Origin: CAYRYU01 sp964428355
GTDB taxonomy: Bacteria; Muiribacteriota; Ozemobacteria; Ozemobacterales; Ozemobacteraceae
Direction: 5' to 3'
Length of the DNA: 64,000 bases
Assembly: GCA_964428355.1 (NCBI GenBank)
Contig: CAYRYU010000014.1
Span: forward strand, 34,471-98,470
Under the pieces are notes generated by a model. The model worked only from the letters and a program-made list of their open reading frames with translations, made no database searches and was not told the origin of the DNA. Positions 43,001 through 52,752 of this stretch are shown in pieces (positions within the stretch are counted from its first letter, which is position 1; each line of letters opens with the position of its first letter). The position numbers were made by a program, and so were the translations under genes.

Positions 43001-44588
43001 ACCCGTCTTCCGCCTTGTATAAACTAATCCAGGACTACGCGACCAACAAGAACCTCCATTTCCGGAACTTCGTCGGAGATACCCGGTGGGTTGGAAATGT
43101 TACGATGGGCGGGCAGGTGAAGTTCACCTATCCCAATGCAACACCCCCGAACAACGAGGAGATCGTCCAGCTTTTCCCCTCAGGAAACATGCAGTTCTCC
43201 AAGACCGCCAGCGCAACACTGAACGGGATATACGGATTCGGGTTCGAATTCGCGTATGACAAGGCGACCTTCCCGGTTCCGACCGACCCCACTACTGCCA
43301 AGATGCAGATCACGGCTCAAAGATGGGCTGAAGTCGCCCTCTGGATAAGGGTCAACATGCCCAACCCGGACGGAACGGTTACCCCCACATGGCAGGGCAA
43401 GATCTTCATCCCCTTCCCGATCGAAGTCCAGGGGCAATCCGACATTCTCGTCGTCGATCCCCAAGCCCCTGAGCTGATGGAACAGCTGACCAACCCCAGG
43501 AACCTTTTCGCCCAGACGGGCGAAGAGCTGAAAGTCGGAGTCGGACCGGCAGGAATGGGTAACCCCTCCGCCGTCCACATCGGCATGAAGGACAACAACC
43601 CCTGGGAAAACTCGAGCCTGACAGGAATCTCATATGCTGATTCCGTAACCAATCAGGGAGTTAACCTGGGCTTGAAGGCATCCACCGATTCGAAGAAGAA
43701 CCTGATGCCCGTCTTCTCCCACGCGAACCGTGAGGTGAGGGTGAATTACAGGGGAATCCAGTTCGGGAACAAGTTCAAGTACCAGCTGGCGACCATGTCA
43801 TATAACGACGAAATCTCGCTGACGACCGCCAGTGCGCTGAACGTGCCCAAAGCGGCGTGTGTCCCCCCGTTCAGCCAACCCTACTTCGGGGTTACGGATG
43901 CCACCTCGACCGCCTTCATGGAGTTCCTGCTCCCAATAACCTCCATTTGTCCCCAGCCCGACGTTCCCGCCGTGAAGACCTTCCCCATGACCTACGCAAA
44001 CAATACCCCGGGTTACGAACCCCTGCCCTTCTTCGTCCAGTTGACCGACTCTTCGGGAAACAAGACCTCGTCATATCTCCCCCTGAACCTCGTGATGAAC
44101 ATCCGTGACGGGGTTGCCCCGATTCCCTGGGCGACCTTCATCGACAAACAGAACCCCGCTCCCCAGACCTTCCCCAAACTTTCGGGTTCCGCCATGGCTC
44201 CCGGATGGCCGCAGACCTCGGACATCTCCACCTCCAACCTGGCCCTCCTGGTGGCGATCGCGAGCTCCACGCGTAACTGGGAAAGCGCAAACGACGGTTT
44301 CGTGACCACCTCCGATTCCTTCTCCGCCCCCACTCCGAAACTGGCCCTCCTCAGATCGCTCGGAGACGGGATCGTCCAGCGGTTCGGTGAGGCTCCGAAC
44401 GGAGACATCCTGGTTCAACAGATCAATGCCGGATGGGAGGTTCATCCGATCCAGGACCAGATCGAATGGTCCCTCACCGCCGGAGTCTCCGAGAACTGCG
44501 GTGACGCCACAAACACCCTGACCATCACGTTCCTGGATTTCGATGGCACGACCCCCAAAGTCCTCAATTCGATAAGCAACAGCGATTC
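40054..44588 (+). CDS. Very large secreted protein (PilY1-like position), cut by gap
   Basis: At least 1511 residues; the 3' end is lost in the assembly gap. The start follows GAGGGGG. A signal peptide (FLPSVVFLWVLLAILVSPGFA) begins the protein. The remainder is rich in aromatic residues, Asn, Pro and Gly and reads as beta-structured extracellular domains (for instance IVYAYDKNNDRIYKF and IGADGDGNLYLTRS, as in beta-propeller blades), with some Cys pairs. I recognise no single family. Its place after PilV/W/X-like genes is that of PilY1, a tip adhesin. A terminator lies right after the gap. Confidence 0.7.
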
Positions 44589-44688
44589 NNNNNNNNNNNN
44601 NNNNNNNNNNNNNNNNNNNNNNNNNNNNNNNNNNNNNNNNNNNNNNNNNNNNNNNNNNNNNNNNNNNNNNNNNNNNNNNNNNNNNNNN
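44589..44688. other. Assembly gap (100 N)
   Basis: Exactly 100 N. The end of the giant secreted protein gene is missing. A reading frame that appears to run through the N into the PTS gene is an artefact. Confidence 0.99.
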
Positions 44689-44721
44689 GGAACGGCCCCT
44701 TCGGGGGCCGTTTCCGTTTTT
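44689..44721 (+). terminator. Rho-independent terminator
   Basis: CGGCCCC (44693-44699), loop TTCG (44700-44703) and GGGGCCG (44704-44710), extended by GGAA/TTTCC pairs, followed by TTTTT (44717-44721). A UUCG-capped stem with a T-tract is a strong terminator, likely for the gene of the giant secreted protein. Confidence 0.85.
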
Positions 44722-44907
44722 CAAGAGCCCTTCTCCTGCGGGGCCCGCATGACCGCCTCCCGGATTCTCCGGGATTGCCGTGATCGCGGGGACAATCCGG
44801 TTGATCCGGAAAGTTCCTTCGTGTATCCTACTTCCCGAGAAATGGCCGGACCGTTGGCCCCTGTCGGGGGGGAAACGGTCCCCGGCGCTTCGTGGGAAGG
44901 AGATTGC

Positions 44908-47472
44908 ATGAGCACCCAAACGTCCGCGGAATCCCGGACCTCAACGCTCGTCCTCAAGGCCCCCCTGTCGGGGTTTTTGGTCCCGATCGAAAGCGTTCCC
45001 GATCCTGTTTTCGCCCAGAAAATGGTAGGGGACGGAGTTTCCATCGATCCCACGTCCGCCTCGCTCCTGGCTCCCTGCCAGGGAACCGTGATCCAGATAC
45101 ACTCTGCGAACCATGCATTGACCATCAGGACCGACCAGGGCCTCGAGGTGATGATGCATATCGGCCTCGACACCGTCCATCTCAAGGGCCAGGGATTCAC
45201 GCCCAGGGCCAAGGTCGGCCAGAAGGTCGAGACCGGCACCCCCCTGATCGATTTCGATCCCGATTTCCTCTCCCGGAAAGCCCGGAGCCTACTCACCCAG
45301 ATCGTCATCACGACTCCCGACCTCGTTGGTTCGATGAAACCGTCTCAGGGCGAGGTCCGTGCACCCTCTGACCAGATCCTTCAGATCGAGATCCAGGGGG
45401 GGAGGGAAACATCGGCTTCAGCGGGCGGCGAGGACCAGCGGGTGGTTTCCGAGACCGTGATCGTTCCCAACCAGTCGGGTCTCCATGCCCGCCCCGCCGC
45501 GACCCTGGTGGGCCTTGCCAAGCGGTTTCAATGCGGCCTGAAACTCTGCCGCGGGGATGCCAGGGCCAACGCCCGGAGCGTCTCCGCCATCATGGCTCTC
45601 GATGTCAAGAAGGGTGAGAAGGTTTTCCTGGAGGCGTCCGGAAGCGATGCCCGGGAAGCCGTGGACGCCATCCTCCCCCAGATCGTCTCCGGCCTGGGAG
45701 AGAAAGCCGGAGAGGAACCCCCCGCCCCAGAAGTTGCCCCTGCCCAGGCCACGAAACCGCGTGCGAAGAGCGAGGATCCGAACCTGATCTGCGGGATTCC
45801 TGCCTCCCCCGGCCTGGCGATGGGCCAGGTTTTCATTCTCGGGCGCCGCGAAATCCAGGTGCCCGAGACGGGTTCCTCATCGGGAGAGGAACGGAAGGCT
45901 CTCGAGGAAGCCATCTCGACTGCCCGCTTGCAGCTCTCGGCCCTTCAAAACCGCATGAAGGATGCCGGGGATACCCAGAAATCGGGGATCTTCGGTGCCC
46001 ACTTGGAACTCCTGGACGATCCCGACCTGATGGAAATCGCCGAGAGTGCTATCGTGAAGGGGAAAAGCGCGGCTTTCGCGTGGAAGGCTGCTTTCACCAC
46101 CCACGCGGAAAGGCTGGCAGGCCTTCCCAACGCCCTTCTTGCCGCCCGGGCGAACGATTTCCGTGATGTCGGCCGGAGGGTGCTCGGAATCCTGTGCGGC
46201 GAACCCGACGAAGCCCCCGAGGTTCCGGCCAGGAGCATCATCCTCGCCGAGGACCTCTCGCCTTCGGAGGTGGCCCATTTCGACAAGGCCAGGATCCTGG
46301 GATTCGCGACCGTCGGAGGTGGAGCTACATCTCACGTGGCGATAATGGCGAGATCAGCGGGAGTCCCCGCGATCGTTGCGGCCGAACCCCGCCTTCTGGA
46401 TGTAGCTCCAGGTGCGATGGTGGTTCTGGATGCGACGAAGGGAACCATCGCCCTGAACCCTTCTCCCGCCGAAGCGGAAAAAATCCGGGCCCAGATCGAG
46501 CGGCAGGAAACCCGCCTGAAGGAGGACGCCGCGGCTGCCCACCAGCCCGCCGCCACCTCTGACGGGGCGAAGATCGAAGTTTTCGCCAACATCGGAAACG
46601 CCGAGGACGCCCGCGAAGCCCAGAAGAACGGGGCGGGTGGGGTCGGTCTCCTGCGCTCCGAGTTCCTTTTCCTCGAACGGAAGGAATCCCCCACCGAGGA
46701 GGAGCAGTATTCCGCCTACAAGGCCGCTGCCGAGGCGATCGGAAAGGAGAAGACCCTCATCGTCCGGACCCTCGACGTCGGCGGGGACAAGCCTCTCGCA
46801 TATCTCCCGATCCCGCGCGAGGACAACCCCTTCCTTGGGGAGCGGGGGATCCGGGTCGGCCTGAACCGTCCTGAGATCCTCAGGACGCAGGTTCGCGCAA
46901 TCCTTCGGGCCGCACAGGGAACCGGCATCAGGATGATGTTTCCCATGGTCGGGGATTTCGACGAGTGGGTCCAGGCGAAAGCGATCGTTGCCCAGGAAGC
47001 TGAACGGCTTGGGACGAAGCCGGTTCCACTCGGGATCATGATCGAAATTCCCTCGGCTGCCCTTTGCGTGGCCGCATTCGCGGCGGAGGCCGAGTTCTTC
47101 TCGATCGGAACCAACGACCTGACGCAGTATACTCTTGCGATGGATCGCGGCCACCCCAAACTGGCCGGGAAAGTTGATGCTCTGCACCCGGCGGTACTGA
47201 GGCTGATCTCCCAGACCGTCGAAGCTGCCCACCAGTTCAAGCGTCACGTTGGAGTGTGCGGTGGGCTTGCAGGGGATCGCGATGGAGCTCCCATCCTCCT
47301 CGGATTGGGTGTCGATGAACTCAGCGTGAGCGTTCCGGCGGTTCCCTCGGTCAAGGCTGCGATCAGGCGGCTGAACTCCCAGACATGCCGGGATCTCGCG
47401 AAGGAAGCCCTGACGCGCAGGACGGCGGCCGAGGTCCGAAGCCTCGTTCGCGAGCGCCTGGAAAGGCCCTGA
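44908..47472 (+). CDS. PTS multidomain protein: EIIA(Glc)-HPr-enzyme I fusion
   Basis: 854 residues from the ATG at 44908 (GAAGGAG). Residues 15-165 are a glucose-type EIIA with VMMHIGLDTVHL (His84). Residues 180-265 are HPr with NQSGLHARPAATL (His193). Residues 290-854 are enzyme I with the phosphorylated His476 in GGATSHVAIMARSAG and the PEP/Mg site (LLRSEFLFL, SIGTNDLTQYTLA). One polypeptide thus moves phosphate from PEP to the IIB domains of the permease. The order EIIA-HPr-EI is that of some fused PTS proteins (as with FruB-like and NagF-like). No separate ptsH/ptsI is visible. The permease gene follows after 22 bases. Confidence 0.94.
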   Translation: MSTQTSAESRTSTLVLKAPLSGFLVPIESVPDPVFAQKMVGDGVSIDPTSASLLAPCQGTVIQIHSANHALTIRTDQGLEVMMHIGLDTVHLKGQGFTPRAKVGQKVETGTPLIDFDPDFLSRKARSLLTQIVITTPDLVGSMKPSQGEVRAPSDQILQIEIQGGRETSASAGGEDQRVVSETVIVPNQSGLHARPAATLVGLAKRFQCGLKLCRGDARANARSVSAIMALDVKKGEKVFLEASGSDAREAVDAILPQIVSGLGEKAGEEPPAPEVAPAQATKPRAKSEDPNLICGIPASPGLAMGQVFILGRREIQVPETGSSSGEERKALEEAISTARLQLSALQNRMKDAGDTQKSGIFGAHLELLDDPDLMEIAESAIVKGKSAAFAWKAAFTTHAERLAGLPNALLAARANDFRDVGRRVLGILCGEPDEAPEVPARSIILAEDLSPSEVAHFDKARILGFATVGGGATSHVAIMARSAGVPAIVAAEPRLLDVAPGAMVVLDATKGTIALNPSPAEAEKIRAQIERQETRLKEDAAAAHQPAATSDGAKIEVFANIGNAEDAREAQKNGAGGVGLLRSEFLFLERKESPTEEEQYSAYKAAAEAIGKEKTLIVRTLDVGGDKPLAYLPIPREDNPFLGERGIRVGLNRPEILRTQVRAILRAAQGTGIRMMFPMVGDFDEWVQAKAIVAQEAERLGTKPVPLGIMIEIPSAALCVAAFAAEAEFFSIGTNDLTQYTLAMDRGHPKLAGKVDALHPAVLRLISQTVEAAHQFKRHVGVCGGLAGDRDGAPILLGLGVDELSVSVPAVPSVKAAIRRLNSQTCRDLAKEALTRRTAAEVRSLVRERLERP

Positions 47473-47494
47473 TCGGGCGAAAGGAGAAGAGGGA

Positions 47495-49297
47495 ATGAAA
47501 GAGAAGCTGCTTGGATTGTTCGCCCTGCTCCAGAAGATCGGGAAGTCCCTGATGCTGCCGGTCTCCGTTCTGCCCGTCGCTGGTCTTCTTCTCGGGATAG
47601 GTGCCGCGAAGCTGGGGTTCATCCCGGCGGGGGTCTCCGGAGTCATGGAGAAATCCGGCGATGCCATTTTCTCCAATCTTCCGTTGATCTTCGCGATCGG
47701 GGTTTGTCTGGGTCTCTCCAACAACGATGGGGTTGCAGCCCTTGCGGGAACTGTAGGGTTTGCGGTCCTGATCGCCACGATGGGAGTCATGAACCGGCTG
47801 CTGAACCCCGAAAAATTCCTTCAGGTTGGTTTCAAACCCGACACGGTCATGGGAATGGAAACCATCCAGACCGGCGTGTTTGGAGGCATTCTCATCGGCG
47901 TCGTCGCGGCATGGCTGTTCAACCGGTTCCACAAGACCCAGCTTCCTCCGTACCTCGGGTTTTTTGCCGGGAAGCGATTGGTTCCGATTCTGACCGCTTT
48001 CTCCGCCATCTTCATCGGCATCCTTCTTTCCTTCCTCTGGCCCCCGATCGGAGGGCTGATCAAGGCTTTCTCGGATTTCGCATCGAAGAAGGCCGCCGCG
48101 GTCGCCTTCGGATTGTATGGAGTTGTCGAGAGGGCGCTGATTCCCTTCGGTCTGCATCACATCTGGAACGCCCCATTCTTCACGGAAGTGGGGGAATATA
48201 CGAATCCGCTGACAAACGAGATCGTCCGGGGGGAGATCCACCGGTATACCGCGGGAGACCCTTCCGCAGGAAACCTCGCGGGCGGATACCTGTTCAAGAT
48301 GTGGGGGCTTCCGGCGGCGGCGTTCGCGATGTGGCACACCGCGCGCCCGGAGGAGCGGAAGCGGGTCGGTGGGATCATGGTCTCGGCGGCGCTCACTTCT
48401 TTCCTGACCGGAATCACCGAACCGATCGAGTTCTCCTTCCTGTTCGTCGCTCCGTTCCTGTATGGGGTCCATGCGGTGCTGGCGGGAGCGGCGTTCTTCC
48501 TCTGCTCCACCATCGGGATCCGTCATTGCATGACCTTCTCGCATGGCCTGATCGATTTCATCGTCCTGTTCAAGAACTCGGCGAATGCGTACTATTTCCT
48601 GTTCCTGGGGCCCCTCTGGGCCGCAATGTACTATGGGCTTTTCAGGTTCGCGATCCAGTATTGGAATCTGCCCACCCCGGGTCGTGAGCCCGAAGAATCA
48701 GGGCAGACCCAATCCCTCGCGGTCCATGAATTTTCGAGGCAGCTTGCCCTCGGGTTCGGGGGCAAGAGCAACATCAAGAGCCTCGATGCCTGCATCACCC
48801 GCCTGCGCGTGGAACTCCACAACGTGGGAAAGGTAAACCCCGACCGGCTGAAAAGGCTCGGGGCGACCGGGGTCGTGGTCGTGGGGACCGGCGTCCAGGC
48901 GATTTTCGGGACGCTGTCCGAGAACATGAAGACCGACCTGGAGGAGTATCTCAAGACCGCGGGCCAGGAAGCGGAAGTGACGGATGAAGCCGTCGGGACG
49001 GCTCCGAGCGCGGCACCGGCGGGTTTCCCCGCTCCTGAAAGGGACCCTCAGGCGCCCCAGAAGGTCCAGAAATGGCTTCTGGGCCTCGGAGGGAAGGAAA
49101 ACGTGGTTTCAGTGGAAACCTGCGCTCAAACGAGGTTGCGGGTCACCCTGAGAAATCCTTCGCGTCTCGATGAAAAGGTTCTCAAAGCCGATGGAGTGCA
49201 GGGAGTGATGGGCGTCGGGGAAAAGGTGTTCCACCTGATCGTGGGCCTCAACTCCGACCAGTACGGAATCGAGATGAAAGCCCGCCTCTCCCGCTAG
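47495..49297 (+). CDS. ptsG: PTS glucose-type EIICB permease with a second IIB domain (PtsG-like)
   Basis: 600 residues. The IIC domain (about 1-390, about 10 membrane helices) has FGLHHIWNAPFF, EYTNPLTNEIVRGEIHRY and the GITEPIEFSFLFVAPFLYG segment, all close to E. coli PtsG. A IIB domain follows with the phosphorylated cysteine in LDACITRLRVE (Cys433). A second IIB-like domain occupies about 520-600, with VETCAQTRLRVTL (Cys543). PtsG normally has one IIB. The preferred sugar is probably glucose or a related aldohexose. The EIIA-HPr-EI partner is directly upstream. Confidence 0.93.
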   Translation: MKEKLLGLFALLQKIGKSLMLPVSVLPVAGLLLGIGAAKLGFIPAGVSGVMEKSGDAIFSNLPLIFAIGVCLGLSNNDGVAALAGTVGFAVLIATMGVMNRLLNPEKFLQVGFKPDTVMGMETIQTGVFGGILIGVVAAWLFNRFHKTQLPPYLGFFAGKRLVPILTAFSAIFIGILLSFLWPPIGGLIKAFSDFASKKAAAVAFGLYGVVERALIPFGLHHIWNAPFFTEVGEYTNPLTNEIVRGEIHRYTAGDPSAGNLAGGYLFKMWGLPAAAFAMWHTARPEERKRVGGIMVSAALTSFLTGITEPIEFSFLFVAPFLYGVHAVLAGAAFFLCSTIGIRHCMTFSHGLIDFIVLFKNSANAYYFLFLGPLWAAMYYGLFRFAIQYWNLPTPGREPEESGQTQSLAVHEFSRQLALGFGGKSNIKSLDACITRLRVELHNVGKVNPDRLKRLGATGVVVVGTGVQAIFGTLSENMKTDLEEYLKTAGQEAEVTDEAVGTAPSAAPAGFPAPERDPQAPQKVQKWLLGLGGKENVVSVETCAQTRLRVTLRNPSRLDEKVLKADGVQGVMGVGEKVFHLIVGLNSDQYGIEMKARLSR

Positions 49298-49300
49298 GAT

Positions 49301-49373
49301 GCCACCGAGGCACGAAGACACCGAGCTGATTGTCTCCTGGAAAAGGGTCTCGGTGTCTTGGTGACTCCGTGGC
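49301..49373. repeat. CACCGAGG/CTCCGTGG-type inverted repeat, copy 3 (bidirectional terminator?)
   Basis: The left arm (49301-49325) and the right arm (49349-49373, containing CTCGGTGTCTTGGTGACTCC) pair at 22 of 25 positions, with a 23-base loop. It lies between two convergent genes (ptsG ends 49297; the GH1 gene ends 49390), and TTTTT follows the right arm on the plus strand. It may act as a terminator, and it belongs to the same dispersed family as the copies at 10517 and 19883. Confidence 0.75.
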
Positions 49374-49389
49374 TTTTTCTCCTCCAGGG

Positions 49390-50829
49390 TCAGAGGGCGT
49401 TACGGCGGGCAACTTCCCGGAACCAGGCCGCGCTCTTCTTCGGGGTCCGGGTCAGGGTTTTCCGGTCGACGTAGAGGAAGCCATAACGTTTCTTGAAGCC
49501 GTTCAACCAGGAAAAGTTGTCCATCAATGACCACATGAAATAGCCCCTGACGGGGCTTCCGGATGCGATGGCACGGTGAACCGCCTCCAGGTGCATCCGG
49601 ACGAACTCGATGCGGGCGGTGTCGTCGACAGTCCCTTCGGAGAGGCTCTCCTGGAGCCCGATTCCATTTTCGGTCACATAGACGGGAAGATCCGGTCTGA
49701 TGGAAGCCAGCCTCATCAACAGCTGGTAAAGGCTGTCGGGGGCGATTTCCCAGGCCCAATCGGAGTAACGTCCGGAAGGGTTCTTGACGAGGCTGAACAG
49801 ACCTTCGAAGGAGAACAGGCAGTCGTCCCCTGCATTTCCAGATGTGTTCAGGTGAAACCGGCTGACCGGGGCATGGGCGGAAACGTGATGGGGATAGTAG
49901 TAGTTGACCCCCAGGAAGTCCGCGCAGGGCTTCCGGAGCAGGCTTTCCTCCTCGGCGGTCAGGCTGGGCAGCATACCGTGCGCGGCAAGGATGTCCCAGG
50001 CTTCCTCGGGGAAAGTTCCCAGCAGGGGAGGCTCGAAAAACCAGCGGTTGAAAAGCGCGTCTGCCAAACGCGCGGCCTGCAGGTCTTCGGACGTTTCCGA
50101 AGCGGGCTGCACGGGGGACATGTTCAGTGCAAGACCGATTTTCCCCCCGGTCCCGGATTCCCTGAGGCCTGCCGCCGCTCTTGCGTGGGCGATCAGGAAA
50201 TTCGTCGCCACGATGGCTGCGGCCTTCGGGTCTTGCCTGCAGGGCGGATGCAGGCCGGTGATGTAACCGTTGAAAGTGGTCCAGGCCGGCTCGTTTATGG
50301 AGACCCAGTTCCTGACGCGGTCTCCGAACTTCCTGAAACACGCGGTTGCGAAACGGGTGAAAGCCCCTATCGTTTCCGATGTCTCCCAGCCTCCCCTGTC
50401 CCCGAGCGGTTGGGGGAGATCCCAATGGTAGAGGGTCACGAAAGGCTCGATCCGCCTTTCGAGAAGCCAATCGATCAGGCGGTCGTAGAAAGCGAACCCC
50501 TCCGGATTCTCCCCGCCTGACCCGTCGGGAAAGAGACGGGGCCACGCGATCGAAAATCGGTATGCATTGTGGCCCAGGTCCGAGATCAGGCCCACATCCT
50601 CGAAAACCCGGTGATAATGGTCACAGGCTATCTCGGGGCCTTCCCTTTCATGTATGCTTTCCGGGTGCTCGCGGCAGAAGGTGTCCCAGACCGAACTGCC
50701 TCGTCCCCCCTCTCTGGTGGCGCCTTCGATCTGGAGGGCGGCGGTGGCCGCTCCCCAAAGGAACCCCTGGGGAAAGACCAACCTTGGGCTCTGGGATGCG
50801 GAAGCTGAAGGAGGTTTTTGTTTTGCCAT
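49390..50829 (-). CDS. GH1 beta-glucosidase / 6-phospho-beta-glucosidase-like
   Basis: 479 residues. The GH1 barrel starts with FLWGAATAALQIEG. The acid/base glutamate is Glu180 in WVSINEPAWTTFNG, and the nucleophile is Glu387 in VYVTENGIGL. No signal peptide is seen, so it should be cytoplasmic. It cleaves beta-glucosides such as cellobiose, or 6-phospho-glucosides; the nearby PTS makes the latter possible but not certain. The ATG at 50829 follows GGAGG. It is convergent with ptsG. Confidence 0.93.
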   Translation of the reverse strand: MAKQKPPSASASQSPRLVFPQGFLWGAATAALQIEGATREGGRGSSVWDTFCREHPESIHEREGPEIACDHYHRVFEDVGLISDLGHNAYRFSIAWPRLFPDGSGGENPEGFAFYDRLIDWLLERRIEPFVTLYHWDLPQPLGDRGGWETSETIGAFTRFATACFRKFGDRVRNWVSINEPAWTTFNGYITGLHPPCRQDPKAAAIVATNFLIAHARAAAGLRESGTGGKIGLALNMSPVQPASETSEDLQAARLADALFNRWFFEPPLLGTFPEEAWDILAAHGMLPSLTAEEESLLRKPCADFLGVNYYYPHHVSAHAPVSRFHLNTSGNAGDDCLFSFEGLFSLVKNPSGRYSDWAWEIAPDSLYQLLMRLASIRPDLPVYVTENGIGLQESLSEGTVDDTARIEFVRMHLEAVHRAIASGSPVRGYFMWSLMDNFSWLNGFKKRYGFLYVDRKTLTRTPKKSAAWFREVARRNAL

Positions 50830-50997
50830 TGGTTTCGGCCTCCGGAAGGAAGATTCGGCGTTCGTTCACATTATTGGGCCTCCCCCGGGAAAACGCAAGT
50901 GGCGGAGGGTGGGGCGATCAACAGGAACCCATCCGGGTGGTCCGATTCCGGATTTTGTGGCTGGATATCGCCGGCGATGTGGGATATCATCCAGGCC

Positions 50998-52146
50998 ATG
51001 GAAGAAAGGAAGGGGCTGACTCGACAAGGGGGCCGGGAGGCAGGGCTTTCCGTGCCTGGCGGGCGGCCCCTGACGGGATTCCTGTGCTGTCAGGGTTGGG
51101 AGGAGACTCTCGCGGCTGAGCTGGAGCGGGCTTTCCCCGGTTGTTCACCCGAAGCGTCATGCCAGGGGCTCGTTACCTGCCTCCCCCGGCCCGATATCGT
51201 CGCGTTCGACTCCGTTTTCGCCAGGGAACGGCTTCCGGGACTGGTGTTCGTCGATGGCGACTCCGTGAAAAGCCTTGTACAGGGTATCGGATCCCGCGTG
51301 GATGCGACGCTTGACTCGACGGGTGGCTCTTGGACCGTGAGATTTTTCACTCCCGACGCCCACACCTTCGAAGGAACCGCATTCGAAGAGCTCCGGGGGC
51401 GGGTCTCCCTCCTCGAGGAACAGTTCATGGCCCGGATGGAAACCTTCAGGAAACGGGCGATGACAAGGTTCCGGCCATGGTACAAGCTGCGGGATGCGGA
51501 GGAGAACATCCTGGTCCAGGTTCTCCTGGTATCCCGAAATCACGTTGGAATAAGCATTTCCACCGTTCCCCCGGCTTCCGCGGGAAAACCGTTCCCAAGA
51601 TTGTTCCCCGATGTTCGGACCGGAGTTGCAGATGATCCCCTTGCACCCTGCCGCTCATACTACAAGCTCGAGGAAGCCTGGCTGGAATCCGGAGCCCGAC
51701 CGTCCAAAAACCAGCTTTGCGTCGATCTTGGCGCTGCCCCGGGGGGGTGGACCTGGTCGGCATTGAAGCGAGGTGCCCGGGTGATAGCAGTCGATGCCGC
51801 GGACCTCGCTCCCAACGTGGCTTCCCACCCGATGTGCGAACACCTTCGTGACAATGGCTTCTCTTATGCTCCCCCCAGGACCGCCGACTGGCTCTTCTGC
51901 GATATGATCGTCAAACCGATGGCGACCCTCGGCCTTCTCGAGCGGTGGCTCGAAGCGGGGTGGTGCAGGGGGTTCGTTGTCAACGTGAAGTTCCGAGGCA
52001 GGAATCCGGTGGAGATCCTCGAAAAAGTTGCGCAATTCGGGGAGCGGTTCTCGAGATCGATCAGGGTCCGACACCTGTTTTTCGACCGGAACGAAGTCAC
52101 CCTGATATCTCCGCCAACGACGCGCCGGCCCCAAAACCGTCCCTGA
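50998..52146 (+). CDS. RlmM/FtsJ-like SAM-dependent RNA 2'-O-methyltransferase
   Basis: 382 residues from the ATG at 50998; an ATG at 50977 is also in frame and neither has a clear SD. The N-terminal part (LTGFLCCQGWEETLAAELERAFPG) resembles the THUMP-like part of RlmM, and the catalytic domain carries DLGAAPGGWTWSAL (SAM site) with the K-D-K-E tetrad: Lys in YYKLEEAW, Asp in LFCDMIVKP, Lys in VNVKF and Glu in RNEVTLIS. RlmM methylates 23S rRNA at C2498 in E. coli. It is likely monocistronic, divergent from the GH1 gene. Confidence 0.85.
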   Translation: MEERKGLTRQGGREAGLSVPGGRPLTGFLCCQGWEETLAAELERAFPGCSPEASCQGLVTCLPRPDIVAFDSVFARERLPGLVFVDGDSVKSLVQGIGSRVDATLDSTGGSWTVRFFTPDAHTFEGTAFEELRGRVSLLEEQFMARMETFRKRAMTRFRPWYKLRDAEENILVQVLLVSRNHVGISISTVPPASAGKPFPRLFPDVRTGVADDPLAPCRSYYKLEEAWLESGARPSKNQLCVDLGAAPGGWTWSALKRGARVIAVDAADLAPNVASHPMCEHLRDNGFSYAPPRTADWLFCDMIVKPMATLGLLERWLEAGWCRGFVVNVKFRGRNPVEILEKVAQFGERFSRSIRVRHLFFDRNEVTLISPPTTRRPQNRP

Positions 52147-52185
52147 AAACCGTTTCTTCCCTTCCCCGGAGTCTTCGGGGTTGTC

Positions 52186-52217
52186 TTGTAGCAGAATCGG
52201 GAGATTCGGCCTATAAT
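52186..52217 (+). promoter_or_regulatory. Possible promoter of the membrane-protein/radical SAM unit
   Basis: A consensus TATAAT at 52212-52217 has only a weak -35 (TTGTAG at 52186, 20-base spacing). It precedes the start at 52252 by about 35 bases. Confidence 0.35.
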
Positions 52218-52251
52218 TGGATATTGACCCGAACAGGGGGTAAGGAGCGGT

Positions 52252-52652
52252 ATGGCCTGGAGCACGGGTGGAACAGACAGGGAACCCATGGGACGTTCCG
52301 GCTGGATCGGAATTCTCTCCCTTTGCGCAGTGTTGTCCTGGATGGTCACGGAGTTCATCCTTTCATGGGTGTTCCCCGGAAGGTGGGTTGCTGCGCGTTT
52401 CGTTTTCCCGGTATCCTACACCGAACGGATCCTTGGGGCTGAAGAACGCTGGAAGCAGAGGGTCCTGGAGAAGTCCGAGGACATCCAGTCCGCGCTTTTC
52501 TTCGATTGGGGGGAAAGGGTCGCCCTGAACCGTCCGGGGGCCGCGTGGAAACCTGATCTGGAGATCACCCCCGACCCCAAGGAGCAAGGCTACTTCTCCA
52601 AAGGCCAGTATCTGATGGTTCTTTCGATGCTTGCAAGAGGTGACAGGGGGGC
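52252..52652 (+). CDS. Membrane protein, N-terminal part, cut by gap
   Basis: 133 visible codons from the ATG at 52252 (AAGGAG). Residues about 18-45 are hydrophobic (WIGILSLCAVLSWMVTEFILSWVF), followed by a soluble region (RILGAEERWKQRVLEKSEDI). The frame runs into the gap. The fragment on the other side of the gap probably belongs to the same gene. I recognise no family. The gene is followed by a SPASM radical SAM gene, so a modified peptide or membrane partner is conceivable but unsupported. Confidence 0.6.
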
Positions 52653-52752
52653 NNNNNNNNNNNNNNNNNNNNNNNNNNNNNNNNNNNNNNNNNNNNNNNN
52701 NNNNNNNNNNNNNNNNNNNNNNNNNNNNNNNNNNNNNNNNNNNNNNNNNNNN
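52653..52752. other. Assembly gap (100 N)
   Basis: Exactly 100 N. The reading frames before and after it differ by the nominal length, which is not informative because the true gap length is unknown. Confidence 0.99.

Noticed and set aside
40054..47472. A single open frame of 2472 codons through the N run.
   Set aside because: The frame exists only because N were translated as X. A terminator at 44689-44721 and an SD with ATG at 44908 separate the giant secreted protein from the PTS gene.
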